From CAZWCE01 sp964632505 (lineage in GTDB: Bacteria; Planctomycetota; Planctomycetia; Pirellulales; Thermoguttaceae), in contig CAZWCE010000005.1 of the NCBI GenBank assembly GCA_964632505.1, positions 1-64,000 on the forward strand: a stretch of DNA of 64,000 nt, given 5' to 3'. A program made the position numbers and the translations under genes. The notes beneath the pieces are model-generated. The model was not told the DNA's origin. It did no database searches and saw only the letters and a program-made list of their open reading frames with translations. Positions 1-9,130 of the stretch are shown here, piece by piece (position 1 is the first letter of the stretch; every line of letters begins with the position of its first letter).

Positions 1-230
1 AGATCGTATCGATGATTGGAGAAAAAACAATCGAGAAAAATGGTGATCGTATCTCACTGAATTCCGGCCGATAGCTTTCTGCGTATCAATAAATAGCGAA
101 TTCGATTATTTTGTATGTAAGAGAACGTCGTTAATTCATACGGCTTGAGAAACGCCACAGAATAATTATGGATGCCACCAAAAAGTAAAAGTATTCCTTT
201 ACAAGACCATTCTCCAACACGAGTGAGTTA

Positions 231-3200
231 ATGAATCTTAAAATACTAGAAGTAGACAATTTCAAGCTCGCAAATTGCTCAAATGAATACTCGCTTCATT
301 GCTCCGCTTTAGAGTGGTCGCTAGCAGAGCCAATTATAATCAATTCTCCTGAAGACATTCGTTCCCGGGCTGAATGGAAGGATCGTTTCTCTCCATTCCA
401 ACATCAGATCCAAAACCTTATTCGATTCTGCCGACGCCTTCCCGTAACATTGCTTGCCGATGATGTGGGGCTTGGAAAAACGATAAGCGCTGGTTTGATT
501 GTATGCGAGTTGATGAAGCGTTGTAAAGTGTCGAAGACACTTATTATCTGCCCAAAGATTATGATTCCTCAGTGGATTGAAGAACTCAAATCCAAATTCG
601 GCATGTCCGCATCCTCTGTAACTGGGAGCCAGATTGTAAATATTTCTAAGGTGCCAGAAGATGCGATCGTGACAACCTACCATTCCGCAACAAGATTCCT
701 TGATAAGAAAAAGATCGGGATCTTCGATATGCTGATTCTCGACGAGGCGCATAAAGTACGAAATCTGCATGGCGCTCAAAAGACTCCGAAGATGGCCTCG
801 AGTATTTTCGAAGCATTGGAAGCTAGGCTTTTTAAATATGTGTTGATGTTGACCGCCACTCCTATCCAGAATCGTCTCTGGGATATCTACTCTCTTATCG
901 ATTGCTTGGCTGTTGCTAGAGGCCACAAAAATCCTTTAGGTAATCCAGACCAGTTCAATTTCAAGTACATAGCAGACGGAAAAGTCTCAGCTCGAAAACT
1001 TAAAAAGGAAAAAACACATGAATTCCGAAAGATAGTCGGCTCATATATGTTTCGTACGAGGCGTATCGATGCGAGGCTACCATTTCCAGAGAGACAAGTC
1101 CAGACATGCTCAGTACAACCTGGCACGGATGAGATCCTCTTGCAAAATCTTACAGCTGACAACATTTCTTGCTTTAACGGACTCCTTCAGACAAATCTTC
1201 TAGTGGCACTAATGAGTAGCCCGCATGCTCTCTGTGAACAAATTCGAAATATGCATGCTAATGGAAATGCAACTCATCATTTCAAAAATGAAATCAGTGA
1301 AATCACTGAGCAGATAAATATTCCGGCAAAAACTCAATTTGTTCTTGAACTAGCAAGAAACTTAGGACGTGAAAATCCATGCTGGCGAATGGTCATATTC
1401 ACTACCCGTAAGAAAACGCAGTATTTGCTTGGCCAGGTTCTTCGGGAGGAAGGAGTGAAGTGCGGCTTTATTGCAGGAAATAGTCCCAGTCAAAACTCAA
1501 AAACTATTGATTTATTTAGAAAAACTCCTCCCGGAATAAATGTAATCATCTCAACTGATGCGGGGGCAGAAGGAATCAATCTGCAGTCATCAAATATAGT
1601 TGTCAATTATGACTTGCCATGGAATCCTATGATCGTAGAGCAAAGAATCGGCCGCGTTCAGAGAATCGGTTCTGGGCATAAAAATGTGTGTGTTTTCAAT
1701 ATTGTCCATCAAAATAGCCCAGAGGAAAAGATTGTCGCCCGTTTAATGGAGAAACTCCAGATCATATCTCACACCGTTGGCGATATCGAGGCGGTCCTGG
1801 AGGCCGCAGGTGACAATGATGGTGGATCCTTGGAAAAACAAATTCGAAAAATGGTTGTCGCATCTCTTCAAGGGCAAGATACCGAAAAGGTGGCTCGCAA
1901 GACAGAGAGAAGCATTCGAGATGCCAAGCGAATGATTGAAGAACATCAGAAGGAAATGGATCATGCACTAGGAAAAATGAAGGATGAAGAAATAGACGTT
2001 GAGATGCCGAATCTCGAAAGATCTATTCCTTCGTTGTCGTTAAAGGATTTTGTGATAGAAGGGATGAAGGCTGATGATGCTGTCATCAGTTGTTCAGACG
2101 ATGGCCTATATAATGCCGATTCAGAGAAGACCGGTAAGCAAGTATTTACATTTGATAAAAATGTATACCAAAGATATAGCCAGCCAGGGTATTTTTTAGG
2201 TAAAACACCGGTTTTGTATATGCAGGGCAGTCCTCCCTTTGAGCGTTTCGTACAGAAGTGGATCGATAAAAGCTCAGCACTTATTGACGATCGGCAACTC
2301 AATAGCACACACATCCGTAAACTCTTTGAAAATTGGGGCAGAGGCTTTTCACATCATTTCCAGCTTATCGAAAAAGAAATCATTGGTGGCACTTTTCAAG
2401 CAAAAGGGGAAGTGCTATGCCGGGTATCCATAGCAAATGCCGTAGACAGTTATGAAAAGCTTCTGCCAGTTACGTTTCATGCTCAAAAAGAATTGTCAAA
2501 AGCATTTACTCATGTTGATCACGACGATCTTTCTCGCATCCTCTTTCCAGAGCTTCATGAAGATATCATGAGAGCTGTCCGGTTGGACAATGAAATCAAC
2601 ACTTTTCGAAGGTTCTACGAAAAAAGACTTCAACACGAATTAAAACGTAGCGATTCAGGTGAACGAGAAAAACGATTGAGAAATGACTTAGAACCCGCAG
2701 CAACCGTTGAGGTTTCAGCACTAAAAAGTAATATGTATTCCACACTTGAGGTTGAAATTGAATACATGTTGGATGAATACGAGCATAATTTTTCAATAAT
2801 AACAATTGATGATTGCCGTATCGCAAAAGAGCCAGAAAGGCAGAAGTGTGCAATAACGCTCCAAGCATACCCGATTGATTGTCTTCGTAAATGTGAAATA
2901 TCTGGTGAATATGCACTCAAAGATAAGCTTGTCACTTCAGAGATTAGCGGAAAAGTATGCTTACCTTCTTTGCTTGTGAGGTGCCAAGAAACAGGAAAGT
3001 GCGTCCTGCAGGAAGAGACGGATGTCTGCAGCATCTCGGAAAAGAGAGTCTGCTCAGATTTATTAGAGGATTCGCAGATATCAAATCGTCGGGCTCTTAA
3101 AGATTATCTATATTGTTGTGAAATAACAGGAACGAAATTGCTGGAAGATGAAATATGTAGAAGCGATGTTTCTGGCCGTATTTTTCGTCATGATCAATCG

Positions 3201-5003
3201 GTATTCGTTGCAAATAGAAAGCTGAATGCCCACCTTTCCGAAGTTTGCAAATGTGAGTTTTCCGATGACTGGATTCTCGAAGAGGACTCTGCTGTATCGG
3301 ATGCAAGCCATAAGGCGATGAAAAAAGATCGGATCGTGACCTCCGATATCTCCGGTCGCATCTGCGACATTTCTGAAATACAGAAATGCGATCTTTCGGG
3401 AGCATCACTTTTACCTGATGAGGTAGAGAAGTGTAGTATAACGGAAAAGATAGTGCATAAGGATTTGCTAGTCCAATGTCCGGAATCAGGACAGTATGCC
3501 CTTGAATCTTATTTCGAAAAATGCGAGCAAACGGGGGACAAGGTTCTGCCAGAGGCTTTGGGAAAATGCATTGTTACAGGAAAACGCGTTCGTAAATCAC
3601 TTCTAGCGAAAAGTGAAGTTAGCGGTAAGGAATGTCTCAAGGGCAGCATGGCGAATTGCGATTACTCGGGAGTAAATCTACTGCCTAACGAAAAAGAAAC
3701 CTGTGAAGTTACGGGGATGCAAGTGGATCCCCGCCTCTTGAAAACTTGCGATTTGACAAAGAGTCGTGTTCTATCACAAGCTCTCGGTCGCTGCCATTTA
3801 TCCAATAAGAATGTACGATCAGATCATCTGGTAAAATGCCCCGAAACGGGTCACGATGCACTGGAAAAATATTTCGAGAGATGTGAGCAGACGGGAGACA
3901 AGGTTCTTCCAGAGGCTTTGGAAAAATGCAATGTTACAGAAAAACAAGTTCGTAAATCACTTCTAGCGAAAAGTGAAGTTAGCGGTAAGGAATGTCTCAA
4001 GAGCAGCATGGCGAAATGTGAATACTCTGGAGTAAATCTGCTGCCTAACGAAGTGGGTATTTGCCAAATCACAGGCAAGCGGGTAGATGCACGTCTGTTG
4101 AAGACATGCGAGGTATCACAACATTGTGTTCTACCAGAGTCGCTTGGAAACTGTACGATTTCTGGCAAGAAGGTGCGCAATGATTTGCTAATCCAATGTC
4201 CCGAAACAGGGAAGCATGCCCTTGAATCTTATTTTGAAGAATGCGAGCAGACAGGGGATAAAGTTCTACCAGAAGCTCTGGAAAAATGCAGTGTTACTGG
4301 AAAACGGGTTCGTCAATCGCTACTCGTAAAAAGTGAGCTGAGCGGCAAAAAATGCGTCCAAAGCAAAATAATCACATGTGCAAATTCGGGTCTCTACCTC
4401 CTCCCAGATGAAACAAAATACTGTCAGATAACTCAACAACAAGTAGATATCCGACTTTTGAGGAAATGCTCAATCAGCGGTGTTATCGGCTTAAAGGACA
4501 AACTCCTAAAGAGCTCCTACTCGGGAAAATGGATATTGCCAAAATATGCTGAAGTATTCAAAAATGGGAAAGTATTCTGTAAAAACGAAATAGTTCATTG
4601 CAATTGGACAGGTAAATACTTTCCGATTGACCGAACAGCTGTCTGTTCCCTTACAGGCTTAACTTTTGCCAAAAAACTACTTAATGCATCATCAGAGTTT
4701 AATTTATTACGAAACTGTCTTGATGGAACAGAGAAGGGAAGTCTATTTCCGGATGCAATGTATTTAGCTAGGACACACCCCGAATTGTTTAAGGGGCTGA
4801 AGATTGTTCACTGGGTGACTTCTAAATGCTCTCTTACCCATGTGTTATTTGGAAAAAAACCGGGCTTTCATTTCAGACCATTGTTTTTTGCCCTGTTGGC
4901 AAGAGGTGATCTTACTAATCTAACGATTTCCAGCAAGATATTGATTGGTTATCGCAAAAACGATGTCTGGCATTTGAAAGAGTCTTATATTATTGAACAA
5001 TAA
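231..5003 (+). CDS. SNF2/RapA-like helicase with a C-terminal array of 15-residue Cys repeats
   Basis: A 1590-residue protein. The N-terminal 520 residues form a superfamily 2 SNF2-type ATPase: Walker A GLGKT at residues 80-84, DEAH at 171-174, LTATP at 207-211 and motif VI QRIGRVQRIG at 471-480. The order and spacing match RapA/HepA and DISARM DrmD-like translocases, so ATP-driven remodelling of nucleic acid or nucleoprotein is likely. Residues about 540-600 look coiled-coil; 600-872 are unrecognised. Residues 873-1486 are about 41 consecutive repeats of 15 residues (consensus C-x2-S/T-G-x2-V/L-L-x3-L-x2), followed by a 100-residue tail. The gene is AT-richer than everything downstream, which suggests transfer. 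No partner defence gene is visible, but only 230 bases lie upstream. The helicase part is certain; the biological role is not known. Confidence 0.9.
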   Translation: MNLKILEVDNFKLANCSNEYSLHCSALEWSLAEPIIINSPEDIRSRAEWKDRFSPFQHQIQNLIRFCRRLPVTLLADDVGLGKTISAGLIVCELMKRCKVSKTLIICPKIMIPQWIEELKSKFGMSASSVTGSQIVNISKVPEDAIVTTYHSATRFLDKKKIGIFDMLILDEAHKVRNLHGAQKTPKMASSIFEALEARLFKYVLMLTATPIQNRLWDIYSLIDCLAVARGHKNPLGNPDQFNFKYIADGKVSARKLKKEKTHEFRKIVGSYMFRTRRIDARLPFPERQVQTCSVQPGTDEILLQNLTADNISCFNGLLQTNLLVALMSSPHALCEQIRNMHANGNATHHFKNEISEITEQINIPAKTQFVLELARNLGRENPCWRMVIFTTRKKTQYLLGQVLREEGVKCGFIAGNSPSQNSKTIDLFRKTPPGINVIISTDAGAEGINLQSSNIVVNYDLPWNPMIVEQRIGRVQRIGSGHKNVCVFNIVHQNSPEEKIVARLMEKLQIISHTVGDIEAVLEAAGDNDGGSLEKQIRKMVVASLQGQDTEKVARKTERSIRDAKRMIEEHQKEMDHALGKMKDEEIDVEMPNLERSIPSLSLKDFVIEGMKADDAVISCSDDGLYNADSEKTGKQVFTFDKNVYQRYSQPGYFLGKTPVLYMQGSPPFERFVQKWIDKSSALIDDRQLNSTHIRKLFENWGRGFSHHFQLIEKEIIGGTFQAKGEVLCRVSIANAVDSYEKLLPVTFHAQKELSKAFTHVDHDDLSRILFPELHEDIMRAVRLDNEINTFRRFYEKRLQHELKRSDSGEREKRLRNDLEPAATVEVSALKSNMYSTLEVEIEYMLDEYEHNFSIITIDDCRIAKEPERQKCAITLQAYPIDCLRKCEISGEYALKDKLVTSEISGKVCLPSLLVRCQETGKCVLQEETDVCSISEKRVCSDLLEDSQISNRRALKDYLYCCEITGTKLLEDEICRSDVSGRIFRHDQSVFVANRKLNAHLSEVCKCEFSDDWILEEDSAVSDASHKAMKKDRIVTSDISGRICDISEIQKCDLSGASLLPDEVEKCSITEKIVHKDLLVQCPESGQYALESYFEKCEQTGDKVLPEALGKCIVTGKRVRKSLLAKSEVSGKECLKGSMANCDYSGVNLLPNEKETCEVTGMQVDPRLLKTCDLTKSRVLSQALGRCHLSNKNVRSDHLVKCPETGHDALEKYFERCEQTGDKVLPEALEKCNVTEKQVRKSLLAKSEVSGKECLKSSMAKCEYSGVNLLPNEVGICQITGKRVDARLLKTCEVSQHCVLPESLGNCTISGKKVRNDLLIQCPETGKHALESYFEECEQTGDKVLPEALEKCSVTGKRVRQSLLVKSELSGKKCVQSKIITCANSGLYLLPDETKYCQITQQQVDIRLLRKCSISGVIGLKDKLLKSSYSGKWILPKYAEVFKNGKVFCKNEIVHCNWTGKYFPIDRTAVCSLTGLTFAKKLLNASSEFNLLRNCLDGTEKGSLFPDAMYLARTHPELFKGLKIVHWVTSKCSLTHVLFGKKPGFHFRPLFFALLARGDLTNLTISSKILIGYRKNDVWHLKESYIIEQ
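2847..4688 (+). repeat. Array of about 41 coding 15-residue (45 bp) Cys-x2-Ser/Thr-Gly repeats
   Basis: Inside the helicase gene, codons 873-1486 stay in one 15-residue register for 38 units; unit 39 is one residue short and two more follow. Position 1 is Cys in most units, position 4 Ser or Thr, position 5 Gly, positions 8-9 aliphatic, position 13 aliphatic. The CxxTGK start recalls the first zinc knuckle of ribosomal protein L28, which is only an analogy. Confidence 0.9.
3477..4556 (+). repeat. Three tandem 360 bp higher-order repeats within the Cys-repeat array
   Basis: Eight 15-residue units form a 120-residue block that occurs three times, starting at 3477, 3837 and 4197, each opening with CPE-S/T-G followed by CEQTGDKVLPEAL. 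Copies one and two share long nearly identical DNA stretches (for example 3590-3655 against 3950-4015). This shows expansion by duplication of whole blocks on top of the older 45 bp repeat. Confidence 0.85.
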
Positions 5004-5097
5004 TAATCTAAAAGGCATTGCACGACGTAAAGCACTATCAGGATTGCTTTTGAAATCTTATCATTGCTTGTTTTTATAGAGAAAAATGTAATTTCTC

Positions 5098-5274
5098 ATG
5101 GACTTTGAAGAATTTTTCACGATGTTCAACCTCGCTCGGGAGGAGATGTCCTATCAGTGTGAAAACTGCGGGCACTTCTTCAATCTCGTCGACGTGGAAT
5201 GGGAGGAGCCTCGCGAACCGGATGTCCTCCAATGCCCCGCCTGCGGAGCAGTGCTGCCGGTTCGGGAGGAGTGA
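5098..5274 (+). CDS. 58-residue zinc-ribbon protein
   Basis: A small frame starting at ATG 5098 and ending at TGA 5272-5274. It has a short helical N-terminus (MDFEEFFTMFNLAREEM), then two CxxC knuckles, CENC at residues 21-24 and CPAC at 46-49, separated by 21 residues. This spacing is that of a rubredoxin/zinc-ribbon fold binding one metal ion. The acidic linker and lack of any other domain suggest a small metal-binding adaptor; the target is unknown. It lies 94 bases after the helicase stop on the same strand. The Cys pattern is the main reason to accept a frame of this size. Confidence 0.65.
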   Translation: MDFEEFFTMFNLAREEMSYQCENCGHFFNLVDVEWEEPREPDVLQCPACGAVLPVREE

Positions 5275-5514
5275 ACTCCATATCTTCAGCTTCGATCTAC
5301 TAAGCCCTATCTTTCCTGCAGCAATCACCCGGGTAGTCTTCTCTTGCCCGTTACGCTATACTGCCGGTGAATTCAGATGGCTTCGCGATTGCCTATTCAT
5401 GTTCACATATGTCGTGATCCTATCGCGGCTGCTTGTTTTTCATTGACGCTATAGTCCTGATGCTCGGCCTCGTTTTCCTGCTTAGTGGCCCAATTTCAAA
5501 CAACGGTGAAAAAG

Positions 5515-6942
5515 ATGATTATTCGAATCACTCAAAAACTCGCCAAGAAGATCCACGAATCGGATTTTCAAGAAAAGCCGCTCGACACGTGTCCCCTGGC
5601 CGATTGGTCGGCCAACCTTTTCACCGTCGAGCGAGTGCAATATATCCTTCTTTCCAACACGCTTTCGCTCTATTCGGTTCTATTGTTGGGGCGAGGAATC
5701 GTGGACCACAGCGATTTGATCAATCATTTCCTGCAATCCCTGAGCGCGATCATGAAGGAGGATGGCTGGGAAGATGATTTCCAAAAGCAAATCCTTCCCG
5801 AGGCGAAGGGCGTAATGTTCGCCAAGCCGCTCGATCGCCAAGTCACCGGGTCGATGAACGAACTCATCCGTGAAGCGAAGTTCTTTTTGGAACTGGATGA
5901 ATACTCGCCGTTCGAAGTCAATAAGAGACTCAACGACTCTTATAGGACGGCGCTTTCTTGGGCCGTGAACACCGACTATGGCACCCCGCAAAAAGCGATG
6001 GGCATCCTGCTCGACAAGGACAAGAGCCAAGAGGCTCAAGCGGCACTTGCCGAACAGATTTCCCGGAAAACGAAACAAAAAGAGAAGGATGCCCCAGGCC
6101 CCAGACCGATCAAGATCCAGTTCAGCGAGGCGCAAAGAAAGGCGATCGCTCAATGGATACCGGAGCTGGCCGATCGCATGAAGCTCGACCAAAAGCATGG
6201 TCGCAACATTTCGTTTGCTTCGGCGGAGTTAGAGAAGATTCGTGCACAGATCTTGGGAATCATGTCCGATGCTGAAACGCCGATGATTCGCGATAGCATG
6301 AAGCATATCGTCGATACCGTCACCAAAGCGATCGAGAAATCAAAGGGACTGCATGCAATTCCTTCCTCCGCCAGGCTTTATCAATTCAAGATCACACTGA
6401 TCGATTCCAATCCGCCCATTTGGCGACGGATCCAAGTGAAAAACTGCACGCTCGACAAGTTCCACGAGCATATCCAGACCGCCATGGGCTGGACGAATTC
6501 GCACCTGCACCATTTCGAAATCGGAAAAGTCGAGTACGGCAACCCCATGCTCTTAGAAGATGATTACAGCGATACCGTCATTTATGATTCCATACAAGTG
6601 AAGCTCCCGGATATTCTGCCGGAGAACGGCAAGCCGTTCTCATTCTTGTATGTTTATGATTTCGGCGACAACTGGCAGCACGAGATTCTCTTCGAAGGTT
6701 GCTTGGAGGCCGAAAAAGGAAAACGATATCCGATTTGCCTGGAAGGAGCTCGCTCTTGCCCTCCCGAAGATGTAGGAGGCTTTCTCGGATACGAGGTATT
6801 CCTGGAAGTACTGAATGATCGCGAGCACGAAGACCATGAGCACTATATGGATTGGTGCGGCGGTTCATTCGACTCCGAAGCGTTCGATCCGAAAGAGACC
6901 ACGCGACGGATGAGGCGAGGATTCCCACAGTGGGACGTGTAG
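5515..6942 (+). CDS. DUF6933 / plasmid pRiA4b ORF-3-like fusion protein
   Basis: The protein opens with MIIRITQKLAKKI and continues with a LADWSANLFTVERVQYILL block, which matches the DUF6933 family (residues 1 to about 150). A charged, proline-rich linker follows. The last 190 residues (from YQFKITLIDSNPPIWRRI) match the plasmid pRiA4b ORF-3-like family: DPPIWR-type motif, HLHHFEIG, YDFGDNWQH, then a conserved GxxxCPPEDVGG stretch and a C-terminal FDP. ATG 5515 is chosen over GTG 5485 because DUF6933 proteins start exactly here and GGTGA lies just upstream. pRiA4b-like proteins are common on mobile DNA, but their biochemical role is unknown. It is preceded by a helicase of foreign composition. 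Confidence 0.85.
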   Translation: MIIRITQKLAKKIHESDFQEKPLDTCPLADWSANLFTVERVQYILLSNTLSLYSVLLLGRGIVDHSDLINHFLQSLSAIMKEDGWEDDFQKQILPEAKGVMFAKPLDRQVTGSMNELIREAKFFLELDEYSPFEVNKRLNDSYRTALSWAVNTDYGTPQKAMGILLDKDKSQEAQAALAEQISRKTKQKEKDAPGPRPIKIQFSEAQRKAIAQWIPELADRMKLDQKHGRNISFASAELEKIRAQILGIMSDAETPMIRDSMKHIVDTVTKAIEKSKGLHAIPSSARLYQFKITLIDSNPPIWRRIQVKNCTLDKFHEHIQTAMGWTNSHLHHFEIGKVEYGNPMLLEDDYSDTVIYDSIQVKLPDILPENGKPFSFLYVYDFGDNWQHEILFEGCLEAEKGKRYPICLEGARSCPPEDVGGFLGYEVFLEVLNDREHEDHEHYMDWCGGSFDSEAFDPKETTRRMRRGFPQWDV

Positions 6943-7328
6943 GAAGTCTTCAAGTAAAAAATCTCTTCACTTCAGGGTGCTCGGTAACCTGTGCATTCTG
7001 CTTGTCCTACTTGCCACGGCATAAGTATCACCATTTTTTTTGAGCGTGGATGCCGAAGATCCTATTTGATGCTCCTCCAAAAGGTGCTCTCTATGGTGCT
7101 TTGGGTTGGGAAAATCGGTTGCTTTTCATAAGTGGAAGGTGAACATTATGGTGTCATGCGATGCGGTCGGATTTGTTGAGATTTGCGGTGAATTGGATTT
7201 TATCGCCGATTGGACGTTTTGCGCAAGTGGCCATTTGTCAAAGCGTTGCGGCGAGAGGGAAGGGGGTAAACCGCTTGGGCGCAAGAGGATGCGCCTCGGG
7301 TGCGCATCGCAAGAAAGGAAGAAAAGAA
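6943..7328. other. Intergenic region without a supported gene
   Basis: Between the DUF6933/pRiA4b gene and the tRNA. Short frames exist on both strands but run into the tRNA and have no recognisable content or start site. No terminator, repeat or promoter stood out. Confidence 0.5.
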
Positions 7329-7402
<74 letters not shown>

Positions 7403-7831
7403 GTGTGTTGCGGAAAGTAATAAAGAAGCAAGAGGTCGTACCATATCAATGGACGGGCGCACTGAACCGGCGGCGATCAGAGCACCTTTTGATTTATAAT
7501 GCTGTTTCTTTTAGATAGTGTGTTTGTCAGAGGTTCTTATTGAGGTTCGCATATATCGTGAACCCCGGGCGAACAGCGAGAGCCCGGCCTCATGGGGTCA
7601 CTGCATGAACCAAAGGGCCACTATTTATGCGAACATGAATAAAAGTGTTTCTCAAGCAACCTGTTGATTGCAGGTAGTGGTCCATTCCCAAACGTCGGGA
7701 ACATCTCCTGAAATGTCCTGTCCAAATCGCAAGCAGATTACATTGAATCTCTTTTCTCAATGTGATCCCTCAATGTTACCCCAGGGCATCCTGTATTACT
7801 CCCACTCATTGTATCGCTTTTTGTTATTCTT
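7403..7831. other. Intergenic region between tRNA and murG
   Basis: Contains dispersed palindromic element copy 1 (7537-7642). Outside that element no coding, RNA or terminator signal was seen. Confidence 0.5.
7537..7642. repeat. Dispersed palindromic element, copy 1
   Basis: An imperfect palindrome of 106 bases. Outer arm TTATT pairs with AATAA, a 3-base internal loop follows, then GTTCGCATA pairs with TATGCGAAC. Inside is a second hairpin, CCGGGC/GCCCGG around GAACAGCGAGA. Copies 2 (12117-12225) and 3 (35094-35195) share the layout and much of the sequence, with compensatory differences in the arms. It could be a structured RNA, a REP/MITE-like element, or a terminator-associated repeat. 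Confidence 0.75.
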
Positions 7832-9022
7832 TCAAGATGTCTCTTTCGTTTCCTGGCTACCTCGGTTTGCCGTTTTCAACAAGTGTTCGGCTATCTCTCG
7901 CGAGGCGAAAGGAGTATCGATTCTTTTGAGCGATCGAGCGATGTTTTTTCTTTCCTTGGCATTTTGGATCAGATCGAGGAGAGTGTCGTGGAGCTGCTTC
8001 GTGGTGTTTTCGTTCGGAGATCGAGTCGTTTCGATGCGTCGGGCGGCGTGATTCGACTCAAGCCACAAGGCGTTTTGCTTCTGATGATCGTCCTTCGCGT
8101 TGGGGAGGGGAGCGAGAATCGCCGGCAATCGGGCTGCGGCCAGTTCGGCGAGAGTGGAACCACCCGCCCGGCAAATCGCCAAGTCGGCCTCGTGCATTTT
8201 TTGAGGAAGATCGTCGGCGAAGGGGAGTATTTCGTAAGTAAACCAGTTCGGGTGGGATTGCTGGAAGTCTTGTTCATATCGTTGTCTCGTGGATCCGACT
8301 TGCTTTTCTCCAGCCAGATGAAGCACTTTCAGGGTCGGGGTGGGCGGCGTCAAATTTGCAAGCACCCTTGGGATGGTGCGATTGATCCAGTCGGACCCGC
8401 TACTGCCGCCGAGCACGAGGAGGCGAAGGAGGCCGGCGGGAGAAGTATTCGGTTGCGGGAGATGATGAAACATTTCTCGGACCGGCGTTCCGACGCACCT
8501 GATTTTCGAACGGTGATTTTTGGGAAAACTCCGGGCGGTGATGGGCCATGGCGTGAAGACGGTCTGCGCGGAGCGGATCAGAACGCGATTTGCCCGGCCG
8601 GCCACCGTGTTTTGTTCCAATAGAGTCAAGGGAATTTTCCGTTTCATCGCGGCTTGAGCCACTGGAAAGGAGACGTAACTTCCCACCCCGACGATGAGTT
8701 CGGGAGAAATTTCGTCGATCAGACGCACGGCTTGCCTTCGAGCGATTTGCCATCGTCGTGGAAAACCGATCAACTCTGACCAGCGGCGGGGAAGAGCGGC
8801 GGACGGGATCGGCTTGAGAGCGATGTCGTTTTGCCTTGCGATTCTCTGTTCAAGGGCATTCCCCGTTCCCGCCAAGTAAGCTTCGATGGAAAGTGGGGAC
8901 CCCGCCTCCTCCACCCGACGGCGTAAAGCCTCGAGGATTCCGACGATAGGAAACATATGTCCACCAGTTTTGCCACCCGCGAACAGGAGGCGTAGTTTGT
9001 GGTGATTGGGCGTGGGTGGCAA
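7832..9022 (-). CDS. murG: UDP-GlcNAc:undecaprenyl-pyrophosphoryl-MurNAc-pentapeptide GlcNAc transferase
   Basis: MurG adds GlcNAc to lipid I to make lipid II, the peptidoglycan precursor, on the cytoplasmic face of the inner membrane. The N-terminal loop GGKTGGH (residues 16-22) is the MurG G-loop; GVGSYVSFPV and LLEQN follow the family order. The C-terminal half carries GGSSGS and the UDP-GlcNAc site CRAGGSTLAELAA with the downstream HQxxNA motif. Length (396 residues) is slightly above the usual 350-360. The frame opens with TTG at 9022; no ATG precedes the G-loop in this frame. It stands alone rather than in a division and cell wall cluster, as is usual in planctomycetes. Confidence 0.93.
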   Translation of the reverse strand: MPPTPNHHKLRLLFAGGKTGGHMFPIVGILEALRRRVEEAGSPLSIEAYLAGTGNALEQRIARQNDIALKPIPSAALPRRWSELIGFPRRWQIARRQAVRLIDEISPELIVGVGSYVSFPVAQAAMKRKIPLTLLEQNTVAGRANRVLIRSAQTVFTPWPITARSFPKNHRSKIRCVGTPVREMFHHLPQPNTSPAGLLRLLVLGGSSGSDWINRTIPRVLANLTPPTPTLKVLHLAGEKQVGSTRQRYEQDFQQSHPNWFTYEILPFADDLPQKMHEADLAICRAGGSTLAELAAARLPAILAPLPNAKDDHQKQNALWLESNHAARRIETTRSPNENTTKQLHDTLLDLIQNAKERKNIARSLKRIDTPFASREIAEHLLKTANRGSQETKETS

Positions 9023-9130
9023 TGGGTCGTCCGAAGATAGAGCCGAGAAGTTCCATGTGAAATGCCATTATGGCGTAATGGTCCCGTTCGGTCAATGAAC
9101 AGGTTCCGGGCATCACCAAGAAATGAAGAA

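Noticed and set aside
2847..4688. CRISPR-like array from the regular 45 bp and 360 bp spacing
   Set aside because: The repeats are coding, in frame and diverged as protein repeats; there are no unique spacers.
1..7000. A multi-gene defence system such as DISARM or BREX around the helicase
   Set aside because: No methyltransferase, DUF1998, phospholipase D-like, PglZ or other partner is encoded in the visible part; the left side is not in the window.
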